Below, one piece after another: positions 1-7,568 of a DNA stretch of 43,318 nt. This DNA is from Paraburkholderia sp. CNPSo 3272 (GTDB taxonomy: Bacteria; Pseudomonadota; Gammaproteobacteria; Burkholderiales; Burkholderiaceae), in contig NZ_JAMBPQ010000053.1 in NCBI RefSeq assembly GCF_024206495.1, positions 1-43,318 of the forward strand, written 5' to 3'. Each line of letters starts with the position of its first letter. Position 1 is the stretch's first letter. The notes under the pieces were generated by a model. It was given only the letters and a program-made list of their open reading frames with translations, had not been told where the DNA came from and ran no database searches. The position numbers and the translations under genes are program-made.

Positions 1-249
1 GACTTGGCGGTTGAGGCCGGCGCTGCACCTGTTGTTCTTCTTCGGCAAACGCCTTTCTACCATGCGGACGGCACGCCCCGATGCAGGGCACGTCTCCAGT
101 CGCCCTACGGGCTCCCTTCACCGTGCCCTGCATCAACTAGCCCCGGTCACGATGCGTTGGTCATTTCCGCGAGTTCTTTTTTTGCTCTCGCGTCACACCG
201 CCTCTATGTGACGCCGCCAGATTTGCGCGGATTTAGACCGCCATCGACA
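1..249. other. Non-coding left edge after livG
   Basis: I see no convincing gene here. The minus-strand livG ends at 250 and the ATPase gene livF, which usually follows livG, is not present. The only structure I can point to is the 13-bp inverted repeat listed separately. The short open frames on the plus strand have no recognisable domain and look like chance. Confidence 0.5.
80..134. repeat. 13-bp perfect inverted repeat with nested stem
   Basis: The arms are GATGCAGGGCACG at 80-92 and CGTGCCCTGCATC at 122-134, an exact reverse complement. They enclose 29 bp that contain a smaller stem, GCCC-TAC-GGGC, at 102-112. There is no T-run after either arm, so a standard intrinsic terminator is unlikely. 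It could be a dispersed palindromic repeat unit or the end of a small mobile element. Family not recognised. Confidence 0.6.
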
Positions 250-996
250 TCAAGCATGGGCGGCCTCCCCCGTATAGCTGCGCACGACCTCGGGATCGCG
301 GAATACTTCGGCAGGCGGCCCATCGGCGATCAGCTTGCCGAAGTTGAGCACGCACACGCGCCTGCACAGGTTCATCACGGTTTCGATATCGTGCTCAATG
401 ATCAGGATGCCTACGTTGTATCGCTCGTGCACCGCCAGCAGCGTTTGCATGAAGCGGCGCTTGGTGGCCGTCTCGAGGCCCCCCAGCACTTCGTCGAGCA
501 ACAGCAGCTTCGGCCCCGTCGCGAGCGCCTTCGCCACCTCCAGCGCCTTCAGTTCGGTGAGCGCGAGTTCCGTGGCCGCGTCGCGCTGCGCCTTGCCTTC
601 GAGTCCCAGGAACGCGAGGATTTCGTCGATGCGCGCCTCGTCCACTCGCCCCGTGCCGAAGCGTTGCGCGACGATCAGGTTTTCGCGCACCGTGAGTTCG
701 TGCATGGGCTGCGGCACCTGGAACGTGCGCCCGATGCCAAGGCGCGCGCGCCGATAGAGCGGCGCTTTCAACAGATCCACGTCGGCGAATCGGATCGATC
801 CGCTCGTGGGCCGCACGAGCCCCGAAATTGCGTTGAAAAGCGTCGTCTTGCCCGCGCCGTTCGGGCCGACCAGCCCCACCACGTCGCGTGTGCCGAGCGA
901 GAGCGATACACCGTTGACTGCCGTGATGCCGCCGAAGCGGATCGAGACATCCTGCAGGCGCAGTTCGGCTGCTTGTTCAGCTTGCTGCATAGACAC
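250..996 (-). CDS. livG: Branched-chain amino acid-type ABC transporter ATPase LivG
   Basis: This is a 248-residue cytoplasmic ATPase of the LivG family, one of the two nucleotide-binding subunits that power uptake of branched-chain amino acids, amides or related compounds. The Walker A motif GPNGAGKTT is near residues 44-52, Walker B LLLLDEVLGGL near 163-173, and the H-loop IIEHD near 200. The Walker B/D-loop stretch has the typical LivG form. It overlaps the end of livM by 20 bp, so it is translated from the same message. A livF partner is missing immediately downstream, which is unusual. The ATPase could work as a homodimer or pair with a LivF encoded elsewhere; that is inference. Confidence 0.93.
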   Translation of the reverse strand: MSMQQAEQAAELRLQDVSIRFGGITAVNGVSLSLGTRDVVGLVGPNGAGKTTLFNAISGLVRPTSGSIRFADVDLLKAPLYRRARLGIGRTFQVPQPMHELTVRENLIVAQRFGTGRVDEARIDEILAFLGLEGKAQRDAATELALTELKALEVAKALATGPKLLLLDEVLGGLETATKRRFMQTLLAVHERYNVGILIIEHDIETVMNLCRRVCVLNFGKLIADGPPAEVFRDPEVVRSYTGEAAHA

Positions 997-1966
997 CTCG
1001 CCGGGTACGTTTGAAGCGCAGCGCGGTCAGACCCGCGGGGCTCACGATGATCATCGCCACGAGCAGGATGCCCAGCACGATCTGATGCCCCGTCGGCAGC
1101 AGGCTCTTGAGCACGAGCTGATCGACCAGGTAGACCGTCACCGCGCCCACGAGCGGTCCGAGGATGGTGCGATAGCCGCCGCAGATCGCCGCGATGATCG
1201 GCACGACGGCCCAGCTCGCGTTGAACGCGTAATCGGGTTCGAGAAAATTGATGTAGTGCGCGTTGAATGCGCCCACGAGCCCCGTCATCAGCGCCGAGAG
1301 CATCAGCATGGCGAGCTTGAGCATCACGCTGTTCACGCCCACCACGCGCGTCGCGTCCTCCGACTCGTGCATCGCCCGCAGCGCGAGTCCCACATGGCTG
1401 CCGCGCAGCCGCGCGTAAATCGCGGCGAACACCAGCACCAGCGTGAGCACGACGAGATACCCGCCGCTCTTGCTGCTGAAATCGAAGCCCGCGACCTTCG
1501 GCAGCGCCGGAATGCTGGAAAGGCCGCTCGCGCCGCCCGTGAGATCGGACCATTCGGTCGCGATGATGCGGAAGATCTGCGCATAGGCGAGGATGGCAAG
1601 CGCGAAGTACGGCCCCTTCAGGCGCAGCGCGGGCGCCATGGCAAGCGAGGCGACTGCCGCCCCCACGCCACCCGCGAGCATCGCGGGAAACACGGGCCAG
1701 CCGGCCTTGAGCGTGAGAAGCGCGGAGACATACGAACCCACGCCGAAAAACGCCGCGTGCCCAAAGCTCACCATGCCGCCCAGATTGCCGAGCAGCGCCC
1801 ACGCGAGCGCCACGCCCGCGATCGTGAGCGAGGCCACCGCCAGACTCATCAGATACAGGTTCTGCCCGAACACGAGCGGCACGCCGGCATACAGCACGGC
1901 CAGCGCCACCGCGAGCCCAGCCAGGCGCGGGCCGGACCAGCCCGTTGTGGTTTTCAATGTCGACAT
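977..1966 (-). CDS. livM: Branched-chain amino acid-type ABC transporter permease LivM
   Basis: An inner-membrane permease of the LivM family, about 329 residues from the start chosen here. It has many hydrophobic segments and the conserved loop near GPYFALAILAYAQIFRIIATEW, the coupling region that contacts the ATPases. Two starts are possible. The upstream ATG at 1975 overlaps the livH stop in an ATGA arrangement, but the AAGGGG ribosome-binding sequence touches it directly. The ATG at 1966 lies nine bases after AAGGGG, so I prefer it. The gene is coupled to livH upstream and overlaps livG downstream. With LivH it forms the transmembrane channel. Confidence 0.92.
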   Translation of the reverse strand: MSTLKTTTGWSGPRLAGLAVALAVLYAGVPLVFGQNLYLMSLAVASLTIAGVALAWALLGNLGGMVSFGHAAFFGVGSYVSALLTLKAGWPVFPAMLAGGVGAAVASLAMAPALRLKGPYFALAILAYAQIFRIIATEWSDLTGGASGLSSIPALPKVAGFDFSSKSGGYLVVLTLVLVFAAIYARLRGSHVGLALRAMHESEDATRVVGVNSVMLKLAMLMLSALMTGLVGAFNAHYINFLEPDYAFNASWAVVPIIAAICGGYRTILGPLVGAVTVYLVDQLVLKSLLPTGHQIVLGILLVAMIIVSPAGLTALRFKRTRRGVYAAS

Positions 1967-1971
1967 CGATC

Positions 1972-2844
1972 TCATCCCCTTCGTTTCGCCACACCGAACA
2001 GGCCGTCCGGCAGCACGTAGAGCACGAGCAGAAACAGCAGCATGCCCGCGAGTTCCTGCAGCGCCGAACTGGCGAGCGTGACGGTGAGCGCCTCGGTAAT
2101 GCCGAGCAGCATCGCGCCGGCCAGCACGCCGGGAATCGAGCCCACGCCCGCGAGCACCGTGATGATGAACGCCTTGACGGTCAGCGCTTCGCCAATGGAA
2201 GGCTGGATCGCGCTCGACGCGTAGATCGATACGCCCGCGCACGAAGCGAGCAGGCCCGCCACGACGAATGAGATCAGTTCGGTCTTGCGCGGGTCGATGC
2301 CCATCAGACGCGCCGCGTCGCGGTTGCTGGAGATCGCGCGCACGGCGCGCCCATACCACGATCGCGAGAGCCACCACCAGAGCGCGAGCATCAGCGCGAC
2401 GCTGATACCGAACGAGAGCACTTCGCTGCGCATGGAAAGCAGGTTGCCGAGCATCACGCTGTCCTGCAGCCATGCGCTGCCGGTCGAGCGTACGTCGGCC
2501 CCCCAGCCCAGCAGCACGGCGTTGGTCAACACGATGCCGATCCCGTAAGTCAGGATCAGCGAGTTCAGCTCGCGGTCGCGCTTGATGCGGCTAACCAGAT
2601 ACCACGCGGCGGCGGCGGCGGCGCAGACCACCGGAATCGCCACCGGAATCGCGAACACGGGGTTCAGGCCGAGCTTCGTCTCGAACGTGTAGGCGATATA
2701 GGCGGCAAGCAGCACCAGCTCGCCGTGGGCGAGATTGATGATGCGCATCGAGCCGAACACCAGCGCGAGGCCCAGCGCGACGAGCGCGTAGGCGCCGCCC
2801 ACGAGCACGCCCGAATACAGCGATTGCAGCAACAGGTCCGTCAT
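1972..2844 (-). CDS. livH: Branched-chain amino acid-type ABC transporter permease LivH
   Basis: A 290-residue inner-membrane permease of the LivH family. The N-terminus reads as the usual GGAYALVALGLALVFG membrane segment, followed by RIINLAHGE, the signature of the family. The start at 2844 has a strong ribosome-binding site, AAGGAGGAG, just upstream. The binding-protein gene ends at 2873, 28 bp upstream, so the genes form one operon running leftwards: two binding proteins, livH, livM, livG. Substrate cannot be told from sequence; transporters of this family carry branched-chain amino acids, urea, short amides or aromatic acids. Confidence 0.94.
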   Translation of the reverse strand: MTDLLLQSLYSGVLVGGAYALVALGLALVFGSMRIINLAHGELVLLAAYIAYTFETKLGLNPVFAIPVAIPVVCAAAAAAWYLVSRIKRDRELNSLILTYGIGIVLTNAVLLGWGADVRSTGSAWLQDSVMLGNLLSMRSEVLSFGISVALMLALWWWLSRSWYGRAVRAISSNRDAARLMGIDPRKTELISFVVAGLLASCAGVSIYASSAIQPSIGEALTVKAFIITVLAGVGSIPGVLAGAMLLGITEALTVTLASSALQELAGMLLFLLVLYVLPDGLFGVAKRRG

Positions 2845-2872
2845 CGCGGCTCCTCCTTCGTTGCGCGCGCAT

Positions 2873-4084
2873 TTACCAAGGCAGCGCGGGGTATTTCAAC
2901 TTGCCCGTGGCGCGCTCTTTCGGCCACACGAGCACGATGCGGTTGCCCTGGATCTGCGCCATGTTGTTCAGGAAAGCGGGGTTGTCGCCGTTCGGCGCGA
3001 AGCTCACCTTGCCGATCAGCGTGTCGTGCGGCTTCGCGCGCAGTTCGGCGGCAATGCCGTCCTGCTTGAGCGTGCCCGCGTCCGCGGCGCGCGCCATGGC
3101 GTCGAACAGCAGCCGCGACTGCACGTAGGCGAATTCGGCCAGGTAGTCGGGCTCCTTGTGATACGCAGCCTGATATGCCTGCACGAAGGCCCGTCCGTCG
3201 GCCGTGCCGAAGTCCGCGGGGTACGGCAGCATCGCGCAGCCGATCACATTGTTGACGAGATCGGGATAGTCGGCGGTCATCTTCGGCGTGACGATGGACC
3301 ACGCACCCATCACGGCTTTCAGTTGCGGGCGCAGCACCTTGGCCGCACGCAGAATGCCGATATAGTCGTTCTCGTAAGCGATCATCAGCAGAACTTCGGG
3401 TTTGTCCTGCAGGCGCACCTTGTTCACGAGCGGCTTGAAGTCCGTCATCGCCGGGTCGAACGCGTGCACCGTCACCGTCACGCCCTGCGCGTGCAGTTGC
3501 GTCGAGACTTCGTTGCTGAGGTCGCTGGTGGCCTGCTTCGTCGAGGCGAGAATCGAAACCGACTTCACGCCCATGGCGTTCAGCTGTCCCACCACGGCCT
3601 TCGAGTAGCCCGATGCGGGCCCGATGCGGAAAAAGTGCTTGAGGCCGCGCGTGGTCATCGCGCTGTCCACGGCCCCCGAGGTGATATAGACGATGCCCGC
3701 CTTGTCGGCCGCTTCCGAAGCCGGGCTCACCGAATTGGAGCCGTAGCCGCCCGTAATGGCGAGCACGCCCTGCGATGCGAGCTTTTCCACCGCCGAAACG
3801 GCCTTGGCGGGCTGCGCCTCGTCGTCGACCACGGTGAGCGCGACCTTGTGCTTGCCGTTGCCATTGTTGAAGAGATCGGCGGCGAGCCGGACGCCTTCGA
3901 GCTGCGCGTTGCCTGCGCGTGCCATCGAGCCGGTGAGCGGCAACTCCACCCCCACGGGCAGCGTGTCGGCAAATGCGGCGGGCGTGTGGGCGAGCAGCGC
4001 GCAGGCGCTTGCGGCGCCCACGCCGATGCGAAAGAGTGCGCGCACGAGGGCGCACGGCTTGCTGCGAGTCGCGAAGCGGACCAT
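2873..4084 (-). CDS. Periplasmic substrate-binding protein, LivJ/LivK type (copy 1)
   Basis: A periplasmic binding protein of about 403 residues (type I fold, Peripla_BP_6). The start at 4084 is set by GGAGG four bases upstream and gives a signal peptide: basic N-terminus, hydrophobic stretch, and cleavage around AFA-DTLPVGVELPLTG. It is clearly a paralogue of the next gene. Both share VGVELPLTG, GPASEAA/SPASEAADKAG, the LLMIAYENDYIGILRA-like core and a terminal YP-x-x-PW. It lies directly before livH, so it probably feeds this permease. Two binding proteins in tandem suggest that the transporter takes up two related ligands, or that the same ligand is bound with different affinity. Confidence 0.9.
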   Translation of the reverse strand: MVRFATRSKPCALVRALFRIGVGAASACALLAHTPAAFADTLPVGVELPLTGSMARAGNAQLEGVRLAADLFNNGNGKHKVALTVVDDEAQPAKAVSAVEKLASQGVLAITGGYGSNSVSPASEAADKAGIVYITSGAVDSAMTTRGLKHFFRIGPASGYSKAVVGQLNAMGVKSVSILASTKQATSDLSNEVSTQLHAQGVTVTVHAFDPAMTDFKPLVNKVRLQDKPEVLLMIAYENDYIGILRAAKVLRPQLKAVMGAWSIVTPKMTADYPDLVNNVIGCAMLPYPADFGTADGRAFVQAYQAAYHKEPDYLAEFAYVQSRLLFDAMARAADAGTLKQDGIAAELRAKPHDTLIGKVSFAPNGDNPAFLNNMAQIQGNRIVLVWPKERATGKLKYPALPW

Positions 4085-4169
4085 CGAACCTCCAAACCTG
4101 AGTCTCGGTAATAGGAAGCGGCGCCGTTCAGATGCGGCGCTCGCCCTGTTTCGTTGTTCTATGTTTTTG

Positions 4170-5399
4170 TTACCACGGCACGCCCGGATACACCGGCTTC
4201 GCCGTCGCGTAGGTCGCGGGCCAGACGAGCGCAAGCTTGCCGTCGCGCGCGAACTGGCCCATGTGCGCCACGTAGTTCGCGTTGTCGCCGCGTGCGTCGA
4301 ACGCGACCTTGCCAATGAAGGTGTCGTCGCGCCGGGTGGCGCGCAGGGTGTCGGCCAGACCGCCATTGCCGAGCGTGCCCGCTTTCTGCGCGTTCGCGAT
4401 CGCGTCGAACAGCAGTTGCGCGTAGACGAACGACGTCTGCGACTGATAGTTCGAGGTGGTCTTGAAGAGCCGCTGGTACGTATCGGAGAACTCGCGCTGG
4501 TCCGCCGAGCGGTAGTCAGCCGGCGAGGAGAGCACGGTCGCGCCATACACGTTCGGCACGAGGTCGGGGAACGACTGCGCCATTTTCGGGCTCGCGAACG
4601 CCCATGGCGCCGCAATCGCCTTCAGGTCGGGCTTGAGCACGCGCGAGGCGCGCAGAATGCCCACGTAGTCGTTCTCATAGCCGAGCATCGCCATGGCGTC
4701 GGGCTTGTCCTGCAGCTTGACCTTGTTGACGAGCGGCTTGAAGTCGCTGATCGAGGGATCGTAGGCATGCAGGAAGGTCTTCACGCCCTGCGCCTTGAGC
4801 GCCGTATCAAGCTGTCTGGCGAGGTCGCTCGTCGCATCCTTCGTCGAGTAGACGATCGCCACCGACTTTACGCCCAGCGTGTTGAAGAGCCCCACCATGC
4901 CCTTCGTGTAGCCGGGCGTGTTGCTCACGCGAAAGAAGTTCTTCAGGCCGCGCGTGACCATGTCATCGCTCGTGCCGCCGGACGTCACATAGACGAGTCC
5001 CGCCTTGCTCGCGGCTTCCGAAGCCGGGCCGGCGCAGTTCGAATTGGCTGCGCCCGCAATCGCAACCACGTGCTGCGAGGCAAGCTGCTCGACGGCGGCA
5101 ACGGCCTTGGCCGGGTTCGATTCGTCGTCGACGGCCACCAGCGTGATCCTGTCCTGCGGATGGCGCCGGTTGTAGATGTCGGCCGCCACCTGAATGCCGC
5201 GGTACATCTCGGTGCCCGCCTGCGCGAGCGCGCCGGTGAGCGGCAGTTCCACGCCCACGCGCCACTCCGTGGCGTGCGCGAACGACGGCGCGAGCGCGAT
5301 GGCCAGCGCCGCCGCCAGCGCGCCGCGCAGGTTCGCCCGTGCGGGCCGTCCGCGTCCCTGTTTGCCGATGCTCCCGTGCTGCGTCTCGGGTCGCGTCAT
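4170..5399 (-). CDS. Periplasmic substrate-binding protein, LivJ/LivK type (copy 2)
   Basis: First gene of the transporter operon: about 409 residues with a long basic N-terminal region, then a hydrophobic signal segment ending near SFAHA-TEWRVGVELPLTG. The start at 5399 is supported by AAGGAGGA three bases upstream. It is paralogous to copy 1 along its whole length, so a tandem gene duplication is the simplest history. The 85-bp gap to copy 1 holds no clear terminator, so co-transcription is likely. Ligand unknown. Confidence 0.9.
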   Translation of the reverse strand: MTRPETQHGSIGKQGRGRPARANLRGALAAALAIALAPSFAHATEWRVGVELPLTGALAQAGTEMYRGIQVAADIYNRRHPQDRITLVAVDDESNPAKAVAAVEQLASQHVVAIAGAANSNCAGPASEAASKAGLVYVTSGGTSDDMVTRGLKNFFRVSNTPGYTKGMVGLFNTLGVKSVAIVYSTKDATSDLARQLDTALKAQGVKTFLHAYDPSISDFKPLVNKVKLQDKPDAMAMLGYENDYVGILRASRVLKPDLKAIAAPWAFASPKMAQSFPDLVPNVYGATVLSSPADYRSADQREFSDTYQRLFKTTSNYQSQTSFVYAQLLFDAIANAQKAGTLGNGGLADTLRATRRDDTFIGKVAFDARGDNANYVAHMGQFARDGKLALVWPATYATAKPVYPGVPW

Positions 5400-5477
5400 G
5401 TCTCCTCCTTTGCCTTGGGGGCTTATGTGTGCTTTGGAGTCTGCTGCGCGGCGGCCGCCTGATTCGTTTGTGCGCGC

Positions 5478-5496
5478 CACTGGACAGGTGCCAGTG
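5478..5496. promoter_or_regulatory. Inverted repeat upstream of the transporter operon
   Basis: CACTGG at 5478-5483 and CCAGTG at 5491-5496 are separated by 7 bp. It lies 79 bp upstream of the first binding-protein gene, in the only gap long enough to hold the operon promoter (5400-5616). It may be an operator. No protein is known to bind it from this sequence alone. Confidence 0.3.
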
Positions 5497-5616
5497 TGGT
5501 TCAGGCGCGCAAAGCCAACAATTCGTTTTCGGGAAAGCGGGCGTTCGGCTGGCTGGAAGTCGGCATTTGTCCCGATGCCCGCGCACGGGCAGTCAGCGGA
5601 TCCCTCGGGAAGAGGC

Positions 5617-5644
5617 AAAAAAAACCGCTGCACTGAGGCAGCGG
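5617..5644 (-). terminator. Intrinsic terminator of the kfrA-like gene
   Basis: On the minus strand CCGCTGC and GCAGCGG form a 7-bp stem around a 6-nt loop (5625-5644), followed directly by eight T residues (5617-5624). It starts 62 bp after the stop codon of the kfrA-like gene and separates it from the transporter operon on the same strand. Confidence 0.88.
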
Positions 5645-5705
5645 GCATGGAGAAACGGCTCGGCGCATCGCACGCGCGATGCGCCATCAAAGGGCTACGG
5701 TGCGC

Positions 5706-7139
5706 TCAAGCCGGCGCGTTTTCGGTGCTCAGCTTCGTCACCATGCCGGTCTTGGCGTCGTAGGCATAGCCCTGCTGCTCGAGATGGGCGCTGACCGCTT
5801 CGACGACCACTTGCTGCTGGGACTCCTTGCGCAGCAGTTCATGCTCCGGCACGACCTGGCCCAGCTCGGCGGCGAGGCGGCGGCTCAGCGAGGCTTCGCC
5901 GGCGCTGCGGGCCAGACCCACGATCGCCTTTTCGTTGGCCTGGGCCAGTTGCTGCTTCAGTCCGTTCGCGTACTCGGACCAGCGCTTGATGTTCTCGCGC
6001 GCATCGGTAATCGCGGCAACGTGCTTGGCGGCCTCGCTGGCAAGCTGGGCCTTCAGCGTCTCGACTTCCTCCGGATCGGCGGCCGCGGGCTGTGCCTCGG
6101 CTGCGCCCTCTGCGGCTTCGCTCGATTCCGCGGCCTTGGCGAATTCGCCCAGTTCGGCGAGTTCGGTCGCCTGCTGCTGCGCGGCGGCGGCGCGCTCCTG
6201 CGCCTCGGTCAGGCTCGCCGTGAGACGCGCGATTTCGGAGGCGTCGGCCGTGCGCTCGTCGCTCAGGCTGGCGAGCTGCTGCTGGGCATTCTGCAGTTCG
6301 GTGGCGGCGGCATCGCGCTCCGCCTGGGCACCGGCGGCCTGTTCACGCTGGGCCGCGTGCGCTTCCTGCTCGGCCTGCAGCGCCACGCGAATCGCTTCCA
6401 GTTCGCCCTCGAGCTTCGCAACCGCTTCCGCATGGGCCGCTTCGAGCGCTACGCGTTCCGCTTCGTCACTCCCGCTCGAGGCAGCCGGCTCGGCCTGCTC
6501 GCCCGCCTCTGCGGCTGCCGCAGCGGCTTCGGCTTGCGCGGCCTGGGCCGCGTGCGCTTCGCGCTCCGCGGCCAGTTCGGCGACCGCGCGTTCCAGCTCT
6601 GCCTCGAGCGCCGAAACGCGCTCGGCCAGTTCCTCAGCGCGCTTTTCCGCTGCGTCGGCGCGCTGCATCGCGCTCGCGATGTCTTCCTCGAGACCCGACC
6701 CGGCATCGGCCTTCGTCTCGTAGGCGCGCGTCATCTTATCCAGCTGCACTTGCAGGGCGTCGAGTTCCTGGACCGTGGTCTGCAACTCTTCGAGCGCGTT
6801 GTCGCGTTCATTGCACGCGTCCTCGACGCGCTCGCGCATCGACTGCAGGCGGCGCGCCACGGCGCGCTCGGCCTCGTCCTGCGCCGACGTCCACAGACGG
6901 TCGAGCGCGTCGCGCATCGTATCCGTCACGGTTTCCGGCAACGCAGGGCGTTCCACGACTTGCTGCACGCGCGGCGCGCGCTCCTCGCGCCACTTGCGCA
7001 GCGAGGCAGCCACTGCGACCACCGAGCCGGTATGAACCTCGGACCAGATGGCCATGGGAGAAACCTTCTGGCCCTCATCGGCCATCCGTTCCGCGATTTC
7101 AGCAACCAGTTCGTCCGTGATCGTAATGCTGCTTGACAT
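5706..7139 (-). CDS. KfrA-like coiled-coil DNA-binding protein
   Basis: A 477-residue protein with an N-terminal domain like the plasmid KfrA_N / replication-region DNA-binding family (roughly residues 1-125, beginning MSSSITITDELVAEIAERMA). A very long Ala/Glu/Gln-rich coiled coil follows (about 150-390), then a short conserved tail near SRRLAAELGQVVPEHELLRKE. In plasmid relatives KfrA binds DNA and forms an extended alpha-helical structure that helps plasmid maintenance and regulation. The start at 7139 has GAGG six bases upstream; a longer start at 7166 lacks one. It stands alone with its own terminator, about 33 kb from parAB. A role in nucleoid or replicon organisation is inference. Confidence 0.75.
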   Translation of the reverse strand: MSSSITITDELVAEIAERMADEGQKVSPMAIWSEVHTGSVVAVAASLRKWREERAPRVQQVVERPALPETVTDTMRDALDRLWTSAQDEAERAVARRLQSMRERVEDACNERDNALEELQTTVQELDALQVQLDKMTRAYETKADAGSGLEEDIASAMQRADAAEKRAEELAERVSALEAELERAVAELAAEREAHAAQAAQAEAAAAAAEAGEQAEPAASSGSDEAERVALEAAHAEAVAKLEGELEAIRVALQAEQEAHAAQREQAAGAQAERDAAATELQNAQQQLASLSDERTADASEIARLTASLTEAQERAAAAQQQATELAELGEFAKAAESSEAAEGAAEAQPAAADPEEVETLKAQLASEAAKHVAAITDARENIKRWSEYANGLKQQLAQANEKAIVGLARSAGEASLSRRLAAELGQVVPEHELLRKESQQQVVVEAVSAHLEQQGYAYDAKTGMVTKLSTENAPA

Positions 7140-7226
7140 ATCTGCCTCGAGAAAGTGCGAGCCCACCCCGCGTTTCTAGAGATTGTCGGGCAACCCTCCC
7201 CCGGTTAATCGCTCGAAAAGCCGGGT

Positions 7227-7568
7227 TTAAGGGGAGGTGTTCACAGGATTGCGCCGCCAGGCGTGGTGCGAGCCGCTGCCGCAGCCCGGGCGGGCGCCGC
7301 CACGGCGTAGGCGGCGCCCAGCGCCGGCTGAGCCGAAGACATCCCAGGAGCCGCTCACGCGCAGAAGAACGGCACGCGTGCGGATGCGGTCGATGTGCAC
7401 GTCGAGATCGAGTTCGCGCATCCACGCAACCACACGGTCGCGACCGTCTTTTTCGTCGTCGGTGAGCGCGATGCGTGTGCGCCCACCCGCTTGCGGATCG
7501 GCGCCGATTTCACCCAGTTCGCGCAGTTGGCGAAGCAGCACTTCGCCGTTCAGATTCAGCGTATTCAT
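7227..7568 (-). pseudogene. Truncated Zn-dependent hydrolase (AmaB/HyuC-like), N-terminal stub
   Basis: The ATG at 7568 overlaps the stop of the M20 gene as ATGA, the arrangement of a real translationally coupled gene. The first 62 codons (7383-7568) read like the N-terminus of the N-carbamoyl-amino-acid hydrolase / allantoate amidohydrolase family: RLRELGEIGADPQAGG-like region, LTDDEKDGRDRVVAWMRELDLDVHIDRI. After DRI the similarity stops abruptly. The remaining 51 codons are low-complexity Gly/Arg-rich sequence crossing a GC-rich hairpin (7292-7319). All metal-binding and catalytic residues lie beyond the break, so this cannot be an active enzyme. A deletion that removed most of the gene is the likely cause. 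Confidence 0.75.
7292..7319. repeat. 10-bp perfect GC-rich hairpin
   Basis: GGGCGCCGCC (7292-7301) and GGCGGCGCCC (7310-7319) are perfect reverse complements around an 8-nt loop. It lies within the out-of-family tail of the truncated hydrolase, close to the suspected deletion point. No T-run follows on either strand. Confidence 0.6.

Noticed and set aside
4..1014. 336-codon plus-strand frame at the left edge
   Set aside because: Antisense to livG for most of its length. The residual part before 250 shows no homology I can see.
5679..7136. Long plus-strand open frame across the KfrA-like gene
   Set aside because: Shadow of the coiled-coil coding sequence; its composition is low-complexity and no start signal precedes it.
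7292..7319. GC-rich hairpin as a transcription terminator
   Set aside because: No T-run follows on either strand.
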